From Selenomonadaceae bacterium (GTDB taxonomy: Bacteria; Bacillota; Negativicutes; Selenomonadales; Selenomonadaceae), in assembly GCA_017549815.1 (NCBI GenBank), contig JAFYNH010000037.1, positions 25,882-89,881 on the forward strand: a DNA stretch of 64,000 nt. The letters are read 5' to 3'. The translations under genes and the position numbers were made by a program. Numbering within the stretch: the first letter of the stretch is position 1; every line of letters starts with the position of its first letter. The notes under the pieces are model-generated. The model worked only from the letters and a program-made list of their open reading frames with translations, was not told where the DNA came from and made no database searches. This document shows, piece by piece, positions 35,249 through 42,757 of the stretch.

Positions 35249-36688
35249 TTAAAGTCCGCGTTCCTTAAGAACTTTGACAAGTAAATCGCCGTAAGCAATG
35301 GACGACTCAACGCTTGTGCCCGTAATAAACGGATGGTCATAATAAACTTGCGGGCTTTCGCGGTTTGCGTTAATGCGAGCAATGCAAGCACCGTTGGGAC
35401 CGACAGCGTCGCGAACCAAATCTTCAACAGGCCACGGGAAACCGGGTGTCACAACGTCGGTTCCTTTGTTATCGGGGGTCGTGCCGTAAAGTTCATAAGT
35501 CATTGCCATACCGGGACCGTAGAAATCCCAAGCGCGGGGGTGAGCCGTAACTTTCTTTCCGTAAATAATCGATTTGTAATCGTTTTCGGGGTCGCGGCAG
35601 AAAACCAGCGTGGATACCGTGTAGCAAAGAGCAGCGATAATTTTGTCGGACTTGTAAGCGTCCATGATGAGCTTGTGAAGTTCCCAGCAGTTAGCCATAT
35701 CAAGGTTCGCGCCGGGGCCGCCGGTCATTGCGATTGCGTCGAAGTCTTTCATGTCAACTTCCGTAAATTTCTTCGGGTGAGCCCATTCGTCGCCGTCAAG
35801 CAATTCTTTGCAACGTTTGCAAACCCAATCGGGATTAGTCTTGACTTTTTGAACGGGGTCGACAAAATCGGGGTCGACACTGATTGCAAACGGAAGCGGC
35901 TTTTTACCTTGCGGAGTCGCCAACGTTACTTCAAAGCCAGCCTTCTTGCAAGCGTCCCAAGGAGCTTGAAGTTCTTCAGCCCAAGAACCGTAATTGGTTG
36001 CGATAATTAATACTCTTGCCATTCTGTTGCCTCCGGATTTTTTATTTACAGGTTTCTCAACTGCACGCGGTTTTTGTTCGAGACTGCTCAACTTAGATTC
36101 AAGAAAATCAATTCTGTCGTTGAGCGCATTGAAAATATCTCTGCAATGAATCAACGCAATAATCCTCTGGGCGAATTGAACATGATCGCCGCCTGTCCGC
36201 GCAGATACCAAGTCTCTGTCGACAACTACGTCCTCATTGACATAATCAATGCCCATAAGTTTTGCGTCGCCGAGCAAATTATTATGAACGACCATTTTGC
36301 GTCCGCGAACCAGATGCGCAATCGGAGCCATAAGCCACACGCCGTGACATATTATCCCCTTGATAATCTGCTTGTCCGCGAAACATTTCTTTAAGAATTC
36401 GCAAGCCGGAGGAAGTTTGTTAATGTCGTCGGTGTAGCGAAGTCTGTCCGCCACCATGCCCGCCGGAATTATTATCGCGGCATATTCTTTTAAGTTGACA
36501 TGTTCAAAACTTTCCTTGCACTTGAAAAGCCTGCGTTCCTCGTGTCCTTTGAAAGTCAATTCGGCATTGCCCCAAAGTCGGCTTAAAAAATGTACTTCCA
36601 ATCCGACTTTTTTAAAGCAATCCGAATAGTAATCGATTTCCGGTTCGTAGAAATCGCTTTCAATCAAGACGCCTATTTTATTCCGCAA
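35249..36688 (-). CDS. two-domain DJ-1/PfpI protein (fusion)
   Basis: The 479-residue protein joins two DJ-1/PfpI domains. Residues 1-185 (MRNKIGVLIESDFYEPEIDY, AAIIIPAGMVADRLRY, IKGIICHGVWLMAPIAHLV) have a typical ICHG nucleophile elbow. A helical linker (RIDFLESKLSSLEQKPRAVE) leads to residues about 223-479, which start MARVLIIATNYGSWAEELQA and closely match the neighbouring single-domain protein, with ALCYTVSTLVFCRDPEND at the elbow. The start is TTG, nine bases after GGAGG, overlapping the end of the RsbW-like gene. An internal ATG at the second domain might allow separate synthesis. Function within the stress-type operon is inferred to be repair or glyoxal-type detoxification. Confidence 0.75.
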   Translation of the reverse strand: MRNKIGVLIESDFYEPEIDYYSDCFKKVGLEVHFLSRLWGNAELTFKGHEERRLFKCKESFEHVNLKEYAAIIIPAGMVADRLRYTDDINKLPPACEFLKKCFADKQIIKGIICHGVWLMAPIAHLVRGRKMVVHNNLLGDAKLMGIDYVNEDVVVDRDLVSARTGGDHVQFAQRIIALIHCRDIFNALNDRIDFLESKLSSLEQKPRAVEKPVNKKSGGNRMARVLIIATNYGSWAEELQAPWDACKKAGFEVTLATPQGKKPLPFAISVDPDFVDPVQKVKTNPDWVCKRCKELLDGDEWAHPKKFTEVDMKDFDAIAMTGGPGANLDMANCWELHKLIMDAYKSDKIIAALCYTVSTLVFCRDPENDYKSIIYGKKVTAHPRAWDFYGPGMAMTYELYGTTPDNKGTDVVTPGFPWPVEDLVRDAVGPNGACIARINANRESPQVYYDHPFITGTSVESSIAYGDLLVKVLKERGL

Positions 36689-37112
36689 CTGCCATCGCCT
36701 CCTTACCGGAGAATTTTTTTATTGCAATGAGATGATTTTTGCCGTTTGCGTAGCGATATTCCATTTTGTCCATCATCGTCGTATAGAGAAAAATTCCCAA
36801 ACCGCCGATACCTCGTTCGTCAATGTCGGCGTCAATATCTACTTCCGATTTTTCCTCAAGTGGATTGTAAGGCGTGCCCTCATCTGCAAATTCAAAGCGC
36901 AGAGTTTTTTCGGCGTCTAAAAATTCGCATGTAATGTAAACCTTATCGGAGCCGGAATAATCGATTATGTTGATGAGAATTTCCTCCGAACAGACCTTAA
37001 GGCGATTTAACCACTTACTGTCTTTAACATGCTTGTCAATTTCGTCGGTGATTTTCTTCAGCATTTCAGGCAAAAGTTCGCGCTTGGCAGGAAACGCCAC
37101 ATTTTTAAGCAT
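36678..37112 (-). CDS. RsbW-like serine kinase / anti-sigma regulatory factor
   Basis: About 144 residues with the GHKL (HATPase_c_2) fold: VCSEEILINIIDYSG (N-box), FEFADEGTPYNPLEE (G1) and DERGIGGLGIFLYTTMMDKM (G2). Such kinases bind ATP, phosphorylate a STAS partner and sequester a sigma factor or other target. The STAS gene immediately upstream overlaps the longer possible frame; I use the ATG at 37112 with GAGGG eight bases before it, rather than TTG at 37127. No sigma factor gene is visible in the window, so the target may be elsewhere or not a sigma factor. Confidence 0.8.
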   Translation of the reverse strand: MLKNVAFPAKRELLPEMLKKITDEIDKHVKDSKWLNRLKVCSEEILINIIDYSGSDKVYITCEFLDAEKTLRFEFADEGTPYNPLEEKSEVDIDADIDERGIGGLGIFLYTTMMDKMEYRYANGKNHLIAIKKFSGKEAMAVAE

Positions 37113-37116
37113 AACC

Positions 37117-37437
37117 TTATCCCTCAAACGAATTTTGTACCGTTAAGAACTTGTCGATACCTGTCATTTTGAAAACGTCAAGAACAGTATCCGACGCGCC
37201 AATCAGATAGACTTGAACATTTGCGCCGAGCTTTTGTTTCGCGAAGACGACCGAACGAATACCCGCACTTGCGATATATTCCAATTCCTCAGCGAAGAAG
37301 ACGAGCTTTTTTATCTCGGACTTGCGGGCAATCAGCGTTTTTAATTCATTCATGAGTTCGGGCGCAATCGAGGCGTCAATATGCCCGTGCAATTTGACTT
37401 TGCTGACTTCGCCGATTTCCATTACATATTTTGCCAT
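37117..37437 (-). CDS. STAS-domain anti-anti-sigma factor-like protein
   Basis: This 106-residue single STAS domain includes VSKVKLHGHIDASIAPELMN and EELEYIASAGIRSVVFAKQK (the Ser in ASAGIR is the expected phosphorylation site) and ends VFKMTGIDKFLTVQNSF. It is directly followed by the RsbW-like kinase gene, the classic antagonist/kinase pair. Start has AAGGAGAAATTTTT before ATG. The second STAS protein at 32.3 kb shares the VFKMTG/LQMTG ending, so both may compete for the same kinase. Confidence 0.87.
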   Translation of the reverse strand: MAKYVMEIGEVSKVKLHGHIDASIAPELMNELKTLIARKSEIKKLVFFAEELEYIASAGIRSVVFAKQKLGANVQVYLIGASDTVLDVFKMTGIDKFLTVQNSFEG

Positions 37438-37449
37438 AAAAATTTCTCC

Positions 37450-39261
37450 TTACTCAACGGGAACGATTCTGACTTTAACTTTCAGGCGATACTCCACATC
37501 AGGCAATCTGACCGTGAAATTTTCGGCGTCGAAGTAATTCCATGCCTTGCCGTCAATTTCAACCGACTCAATCTTGCAAGAACCTTTCGGCAGAATATCG
37601 GGTTGGACGTGTAAAGTATTCGAGCCTTCAAACGCATTCGGGAACGGCTTAAAGTACAAATCAAGCGGTTTCTTTGTGTGCAAGAGATTGATATAAACCG
37701 CACTCAAGAAAGCCAATTCAATAGAGTGATAGCAAGCCATTGAATGCGAGCCTTTAAGTCTCTCGTTGCCCGTCAAGAAGGGAATGCCGTTATTTAGCAC
37801 GTTGAAATAAACTGCGCCGTCGTCGTGGTCGAGGAAATAGGCATTGTAGAACGCCGCCGAAATTCTAGCCAAGTCAAGATATTCGGGCTTCTTCAAGCAA
37901 CCATAAAGGATTTGATAAGCCAAAATGCCCTGTTCCTGTTGCCACCAAGCTTTTCTGTCGTGCCAAGCAAACCGATAGCAAGTTTCGCCGTCTTTAAGCG
38001 TGCGCTCCATAACGTCATACCAGCCGCCGCGCCGTGTATCCATGCCGACTTTTGGCATAATCTCAGCGATTTTCTCGGCGAACTTGACGTATTTATCCTT
38101 AGCGACTGCGCTGTTGATTCTCATTAAGTTCCAAGCGATTTTAAGATTGTGTCCGACTACGCCGCGATTTTGTTGCCAGCCCCAAGTTTGGTCGTGGCTC
38201 CAGTCGTCAAAGAATTTTTCCTGCACAAACGGGCTGTTATCGTAATCTTTGAAATGTTCTTCGATACAATCCGCCGTGTATTCGAGGAAATCTTTATATT
38301 TGTCGTCCATAGTGGCAAGGTAAAGATTGATAAGATAAGCGGGAGCGTGGTCGCCGACGGAGTTCCAATTTTTACGTCCGACGTTGCGTCCGAGTGAATC
38401 ACTCTTCGGGTCGAACGTTACGGGGTCGATATGCGAGTAATAACCGCCCTTTTCCCTGTCAATAAAGAATTTATCGAACAGGCGAATCGTCATGCGAATA
38501 TCTTTCATGATAGCGGGGTCGCCGTTCAAGCGATAAGTTTGCGTGGGACCTGCAAGCGCGTAAATTTGCTCGTACATTGGAATTGCTTCAATGTCATCAT
38601 CAAATTCCGAAGTGAACAGCTTATGTTCCTTGTCGCCCTGCACGTCTATTCCGTGATACCAATAAACGACGTTCTCATCAATGTCATAAAAACGCATGTG
38701 GTCGCGCAGATATTTAGTGCCCTTTTCGGCGACTTCCAAAAATCTTTCTTCGCCTGTAAGCATGTAAGCACTTGCCATGCCGTAAATCATGCGTGAAATT
38801 GTATCGGTCTCTTGGCGAAAATCGGGTTTGCGAACGCCGTCAAGCGTCAGACGTGTGCGATATTGGCGATAATCAATTTCGCCGTTGGGGAATTCAGCCT
38901 TGATATAAAAATCTGCGATACTGCGCGCTTGATTTATCCACCAGTCAGCCTCTTCAAAGCGCATTTCATTAGGCTTGCGACCCGGAAAATCAAGATACGA
39001 CGCCTCAAAATGTGTGCCGCTTTCGTCGGGGTAATAAATGCCGTAAATGAACACGAGTTGCCCCGCGCTGAGCAATTTGTTGAGTTGCCCCGTGCAATCA
39101 CGGTAAGGCTCGTCCAAATTCCTGACAAGACGGGCATAAACATTAGGCGAAAGTTTAAATTTTACTTCGTCGCCGGCAAAAGTTTTGACAATGCCTGTGC
39201 GCGTTTCTGCGTCGTAGCTTTGGCAAATTCCGCCGACGGTATCTGAAAATTCAAATCCCAT
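37450..39261 (-). CDS. N-acylglucosamine 2-epimerase (AGE)-family protein with N-terminal extra domain
   Basis: The 603-residue protein has an N-terminal segment of about 95 residues (GGICQSYDAETRTGIVKTF, LVFIYGIYYPDESGTHFEAS) that looks like a small beta-barrel. Then comes an (alpha/alpha)6 barrel of the AGE/cellobiose-epimerase type (about 100-510). Family features include GGYYSHIDPVTFDP, VGDHAPAYLINLYLAT, VVGHNLKIAWNLMRIN with a likely catalytic His, and RFAWHDRKAWWQQEQGILAY with WHDRK and the WWQQEQ motif. A C-terminal beta domain follows. It probably isomerises a sugar or sugar derivative; the substrate is unknown. The next gene is STAS, after 12 bases, placing this enzyme in the partner-switching operon. 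Confidence 0.75.
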   Translation of the reverse strand: MGFEFSDTVGGICQSYDAETRTGIVKTFAGDEVKFKLSPNVYARLVRNLDEPYRDCTGQLNKLLSAGQLVFIYGIYYPDESGTHFEASYLDFPGRKPNEMRFEEADWWINQARSIADFYIKAEFPNGEIDYRQYRTRLTLDGVRKPDFRQETDTISRMIYGMASAYMLTGEERFLEVAEKGTKYLRDHMRFYDIDENVVYWYHGIDVQGDKEHKLFTSEFDDDIEAIPMYEQIYALAGPTQTYRLNGDPAIMKDIRMTIRLFDKFFIDREKGGYYSHIDPVTFDPKSDSLGRNVGRKNWNSVGDHAPAYLINLYLATMDDKYKDFLEYTADCIEEHFKDYDNSPFVQEKFFDDWSHDQTWGWQQNRGVVGHNLKIAWNLMRINSAVAKDKYVKFAEKIAEIMPKVGMDTRRGGWYDVMERTLKDGETCYRFAWHDRKAWWQQEQGILAYQILYGCLKKPEYLDLARISAAFYNAYFLDHDDGAVYFNVLNNGIPFLTGNERLKGSHSMACYHSIELAFLSAVYINLLHTKKPLDLYFKPFPNAFEGSNTLHVQPDILPKGSCKIESVEIDGKAWNYFDAENFTVRLPDVEYRLKVKVRIVPVE

Positions 39262-39296
39262 ACGTTTCGCTCCTTAAATTAATTTTTTCGGGGCAA

Positions 39297-39305
39297 ATAA
39301 TATCA
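39297..39305 (-). promoter_or_regulatory. possible extended -10 promoter before the AGE gene
   Basis: TGATATTAT on the minus strand lies about 35 bases before the AGE gene start. No clear -35 hexamer is present; a short TTTAC-TAT-GTAAA palindrome lies just upstream (about 39319-39331). Confidence 0.35.
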
Positions 39306-39342
39306 CAACAAAATTTTTACATAGTAAATTTTCCTTTACCTA

Positions 39343-41499
39343 TCAGCCGTTAAATCTTACGGCGAGCATAGTAATATCGTCCGATTGCGCCGCCGTTTTG
39401 ACGTGTTCATTCAAATCTTCTTTCACGTGCTCCAAAAGTTTCGGCAAGTCGCAGGAACACTCCGCGCTGTTTAAACATTTAAGTAATCGTTCTTCGCCAT
39501 ATTGTTTTTGTTGTTCGTCCATTGCCTCCGTTACTCCGTCCGTGTATAAGTACAAAATATCTCCCTTAGACAGCTGAATTTCCTGCTGAACGTAATCAAT
39601 ATCGTCCATCATGCCCAGCACGCAATTTTCCTCGACTTTCAGATATTCAAACTTGCCATTCCGATAAACTACGGGTGGATTGTGCCCGCCGTTCGTATAA
39701 ATAAATCTTCCGGTCTTCAAATCTAAAATTCCCATGAAGACGGTTACGAACATCATTTCATCGTTGCCTTCGCAGATTTGACGGTTCGCCAAAGTCATAA
39801 CCGCGCCCAATTCGTCCGGGTTCTTCATTGTCATTGCAAAATTCTTGAGGATAACTTTACTGGTCGCCATAAACAACGCCGCTGGAACGCCTTTGCCCGA
39901 TACATCTGCTATCGTTATCATTAAATGATTCTCGCCCAGCATGTAAAAATCATAAAAATCGCCGCCGACTTCCTTTGCCGCGTGCATCGTCGCGAATATC
40001 TCAAAATCTGCGCGGTTAAAATCAAAATCATGCGGCAACATGCTAAGCTGAATATTAGTCGCAACGTTTAATTCTGTGGAAACACGTTCTTTTTCCGCCG
40101 TAACTTTTTCCAAATTCGCCATATAATTTTTAAGCTCATCGGTCATGTTGTTGACGGAGTCGGCAAGTACTTCGAGTTCGTCGCCCGTGTCTATTTTTAC
40201 CTTTTTGTCGAGATTGCCACCGGAAATTTCGCGCACGCCCTCCGATAACTGCTGAATCGGCTCAACAAATTTTTTTGAAACACGCGAACTGCCGATAAAC
40301 ATCCACACCGTCAACAACACAAGCATTATTACCGAACCAATCAGCATGTTAAAGAAAAGTTGCCCGATACTGCTTCGGAACTCTTCCATTTGTTCAAGAA
40401 TTTTTTCGCGTGCCGTAATTGCCGGAGCTGAAACTGTTGTATAACTCATAATCGTTCCGAAACTCCAACCGCTTGCATTCATTGGTGCATATGCCAGATA
40501 GTATTCCTCATCGTCAATCTTAATGGACGTAACGCCCGTTTCGCCCGCCGTCATTTTTTGCGCCGCTTGAGCCAATTCAGCGTTCGCAGATTTTCTTAAA
40601 TCAATGTCGACTTCCTGCGCGGAAAAAATTCCATCTTTTTTGGCTGAAAGAATTACATTGCCATTAGAGTTCAAAATAAAACTAAAACCGTCCGAACCGA
40701 CTGCCGTGTCCAAGACGATTTTATAAATGTCTCCTATTCCGTATGAAATGCTAATGACGCCCGCGAAGTTGCCGTTGCCGTCGTAATAAGGCGTGACGCA
40801 AGCAAGCGACGGATCACCACTCATGTCATTATAAACGTCGGTAAAAACAGGTGACGATGCATTTTCGCCGATTTTGTACCAAGGGCGCGTCCGAAAATCA
40901 TAGGTCGTTAAAAACTCTTCATCAAAATCAATGAACTCTTCGTTAAATGCAGTCTCGACGCAAATAAAATATCCGTTCTTGGATGAAACCATGAACGACG
41001 AAAAATAACTTTGGTATCGATCTCCGAAGGGAATAAGATATGAAGAAATGTTGCAGGCGCGATTTATTTCCTCTGCAAGGGCGGCGTCTATGGCGCGTTC
41101 CCTAAACTCCGGCGTGTAAAAAATGTAAGCCTCTCCCGAATGAATCGGCTGATAATTTGCCACTGCCAAATTTCGTGCCAAAAATCCTGTCGACGGGGTT
41201 TTCAGCTCAATGTTCATTGCGTCCGACAAATATTTGGCGTCCCAACTCTGTTTCGTCAGTTCCTTGTCTATGTATTGCGCCTTTGCCGTTGCAAGTTCTT
41301 GGAGTCCGATCTTTCTGCGCTCCGTGACTGTTTGTTGAATATAATTTGCCGAATACTCGCTGAGTGCCGCGCTTCTTTCGTCGAGTGTATAGCGAATTGC
41401 GAACATGCCAATCAACGCAACGCCGACCAAAACAAGAAATGTCAGCACGCTTGCTGACAATACCAAACGAAATACGCGCTGACGAATATTAGATTTCAT
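39343..41499 (-). CDS. membrane sensor SpoIIE/RsbU-type PP2C phosphatase
   Basis: The 718-residue protein has TM1 (VLTFLVLVGVALIGMFAIRY), an extracytoplasmic dCache-like sensor of about 330 residues (FRTRPWYKIGENASSPVFTD, GVISISYGIGDIYKIVLDT), TM2 (LFFNMLIGSVIMLVLLTVWM) and a HAMP domain (about 420-470). The C-terminal PP2C domain (about 490-718) contains EVGGDFYDFYMLGENHLMIT, IADVSGKGVPAALFMATSK and YTDGVTEAMDEQQKQYG. SpoIIE-type phosphatases dephosphorylate STAS proteins, so this is the likely input for the STAS/RsbW pair downstream. It is preceded by two double-glycine peptide genes, whose products could be its signal (speculation). Confidence 0.9.
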   Translation of the reverse strand: MKSNIRQRVFRLVLSASVLTFLVLVGVALIGMFAIRYTLDERSAALSEYSANYIQQTVTERRKIGLQELATAKAQYIDKELTKQSWDAKYLSDAMNIELKTPSTGFLARNLAVANYQPIHSGEAYIFYTPEFRERAIDAALAEEINRACNISSYLIPFGDRYQSYFSSFMVSSKNGYFICVETAFNEEFIDFDEEFLTTYDFRTRPWYKIGENASSPVFTDVYNDMSGDPSLACVTPYYDGNGNFAGVISISYGIGDIYKIVLDTAVGSDGFSFILNSNGNVILSAKKDGIFSAQEVDIDLRKSANAELAQAAQKMTAGETGVTSIKIDDEEYYLAYAPMNASGWSFGTIMSYTTVSAPAITAREKILEQMEEFRSSIGQLFFNMLIGSVIMLVLLTVWMFIGSSRVSKKFVEPIQQLSEGVREISGGNLDKKVKIDTGDELEVLADSVNNMTDELKNYMANLEKVTAEKERVSTELNVATNIQLSMLPHDFDFNRADFEIFATMHAAKEVGGDFYDFYMLGENHLMITIADVSGKGVPAALFMATSKVILKNFAMTMKNPDELGAVMTLANRQICEGNDEMMFVTVFMGILDLKTGRFIYTNGGHNPPVVYRNGKFEYLKVEENCVLGMMDDIDYVQQEIQLSKGDILYLYTDGVTEAMDEQQKQYGEERLLKCLNSAECSCDLPKLLEHVKEDLNEHVKTAAQSDDITMLAVRFNG

Positions 41500-41520
41500 T
41501 TTGTCACCGACTTAATCATT

Positions 41521-41724
41521 TTATTTGCCTGTAGTTCCGGGAGGAGGTAATTTTCCCGTACCTCCACCTCCAGTCAAGAAGTTATCATGATCATGACGAC
41601 CGAAAGGTTCATACATTTTTCCATGCGTGCCGCCCGCAGCGTTTTCGAGTTCCTTATCAGTCAAGCGTTCATCAGCGAATTTGTCTTGCTCTGCGCTCGC
41701 GTTGATATTTTTCTCCTCCGTCAT
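41521..41724 (-). CDS. double-glycine-leader peptide A
   Basis: 67 residues from the ATG at 41724 (GGGGAGTGATAAGC upstream): MTEEKNINASAEQDKFADER, then LTDKELENAAGG, a bacteriocin-type double-glycine leader. The predicted mature part is THGKMYEPFGRHDHDNFLTG plus GGGTGKLPPPGTTGK, about 35 residues, Gly/His-rich, with no Cys. Leaders of this type are normally cut after GG and the peptide exported by a peptidase-containing ABC transporter; none is encoded in this window. A paralog lies immediately upstream. The product could be a bacteriocin, a signal peptide or a secreted structural peptide. Confidence 0.7.
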   Translation of the reverse strand: MTEEKNINASAEQDKFADERLTDKELENAAGGTHGKMYEPFGRHDHDNFLTGGGGTGKLPPPGTTGK

Positions 41725-41754
41725 GCTTATCACTCCCCAAAATTTTTGAACAAA

Positions 41755-41949
41755 TTATTTTCCCGTAGTATTTGGTTCCAGTTCATATTTTCCTGTAGTG
41801 CCATAAGGAACTTCATCATTACGACCGAAAGTTTCATACATTTTTCCGCCTACACCGCCCGCGACATGTTCAAGTTCGTCATCGGTCAAGACTTCATCGG
41901 CGAATTTGTCCTGCTCCGCAGTCGCGTTGATATTTTTCTCCTCCGTCAT
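41755..41949 (-). CDS. double-glycine-leader peptide B (paralog of A)
   Basis: 64 residues from the ATG at 41949, which has AGGAGTGATAAGC before it, nearly identical to the start region of peptide A. The leader is MTEEKNINATAEQDKFADEV followed by LTDDELEHVAGG. The predicted mature part is VGGKMYETFGRNDEVPYGTT followed by GKYELEPNTTGK. It shares GKMYE-x-FGR and repeated TTGK endings with peptide A, while the middle differs. Leader conservation is higher than core conservation, as is usual for exported peptide families. A longer in-frame start at 41979 exists but lacks a ribosome binding site. Confidence 0.7.
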   Translation of the reverse strand: MTEEKNINATAEQDKFADEVLTDDELEHVAGGVGGKMYETFGRNDEVPYGTTGKYELEPNTTGK

Positions 41950-42043
41950 GCTTATCACTCCTAAAAATTTTTCTGCCATTTATACGTCGCAAATCCTGTT
42001 TTGTTACACGTTGGGAGCAATCGCCCCTCGATTACAATAAATA

Positions 42044-42417
42044 TTACCACAAGAAAATTTTACATGCGGTAAATATTTCTTTATAGTTGTGTCCGCCGTT
42101 TATGTAAATAAACCTTCCCGTTCTCAAATCCAACATTCCCATGAAGACGGTTACGAACATCATCTCATCATTACCTTCGCAGATTTGGCGGTTCGCTAAT
42201 GTCATTACCGCGCCCAATTCGTCCGGATTTTTCATTGTCATTGCAAAATTTTTGAGGATAACTTTACTCGTTGCCATGAACAACGCGGCAGGAACTCCTT
42301 TGTCCGAAACGTCTGCTATCGTTATCATTAAATGGTTTTCGTCGAGCATATAAAAATCATAAAAACTACTGCCAAACCGTCCGAAACACTTTGCGAATGT
42401 ATCAATTTTTGCGGTAA
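42044..42417 (-). pseudogene. truncated copy of the SpoIIE-type phosphatase domain
   Basis: The minus strand encodes FYDFYMLDENHLMITIADVS, then DKGVPAALFMATSKVILKNF through GRFIYINGGHN, nearly identical to the middle of the PP2C domain of the gene at 39343-41499. Similarity begins near 42400 and stops abruptly after GGHN, where the sequence runs into unrelated codons. Both the sensor and the C-terminal part of the phosphatase are missing. It is a duplication remnant placed on the other side of the peptide pair, suggesting the peptide/phosphatase unit was once tandemly duplicated. Confidence 0.8.
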
Positions 42418-42693
42418 ATACTTTTGCGGATTCGTTAAAATATCTTCCGCAACTTCAGATAGCATTTCGGTATCTTTTGCAATTCTTTTAAGCAACTTTA
42501 ACAGATTTTCTTAGCGGCAAGTGTAAACTTTTCTTTACCATTAAAGATTGTCCCATTTAAATGTTGGTCATGTAATAAGATATTATTCATCAACAAAAAA
42601 ACTCTCGCTCAATTTCATAATTATTGTCGAGAATTATAATACACAGTCCGGCACCAGCCTTTCCAAGATACTTGTAGATCTTTCTTTTAAGAA
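42418..42693. other. stretch with little recognisable content
   Basis: No credible gene. The minus strand carries a short protein-like frame (TEMLSEVAEDILTNPQKYLP) just upstream of the phosphatase remnant, possibly the remains of another gene. A TATAAT occurs on the minus strand at 42638-42633 without a good -35, so it may or may not be a promoter for the peptide genes. Confidence 0.3.
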
Positions 42694-42734
42694 AAAAGTA
42701 CCTCCAAACTTAATTGTATCTAAGAGGTACTTTT
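42694..42734 (-). terminator. terminator of the RTX gene
   Basis: AAAAGTACCTC pairs with GAGGTACTTTT around a loop, about 25 bases after the RTX stop codon. An almost identical hairpin follows the RTX remnant near 2.2 kb. Confidence 0.7.
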
Positions 42735-42757
42735 AATTTCAAGCGTCTCGTAATCGT

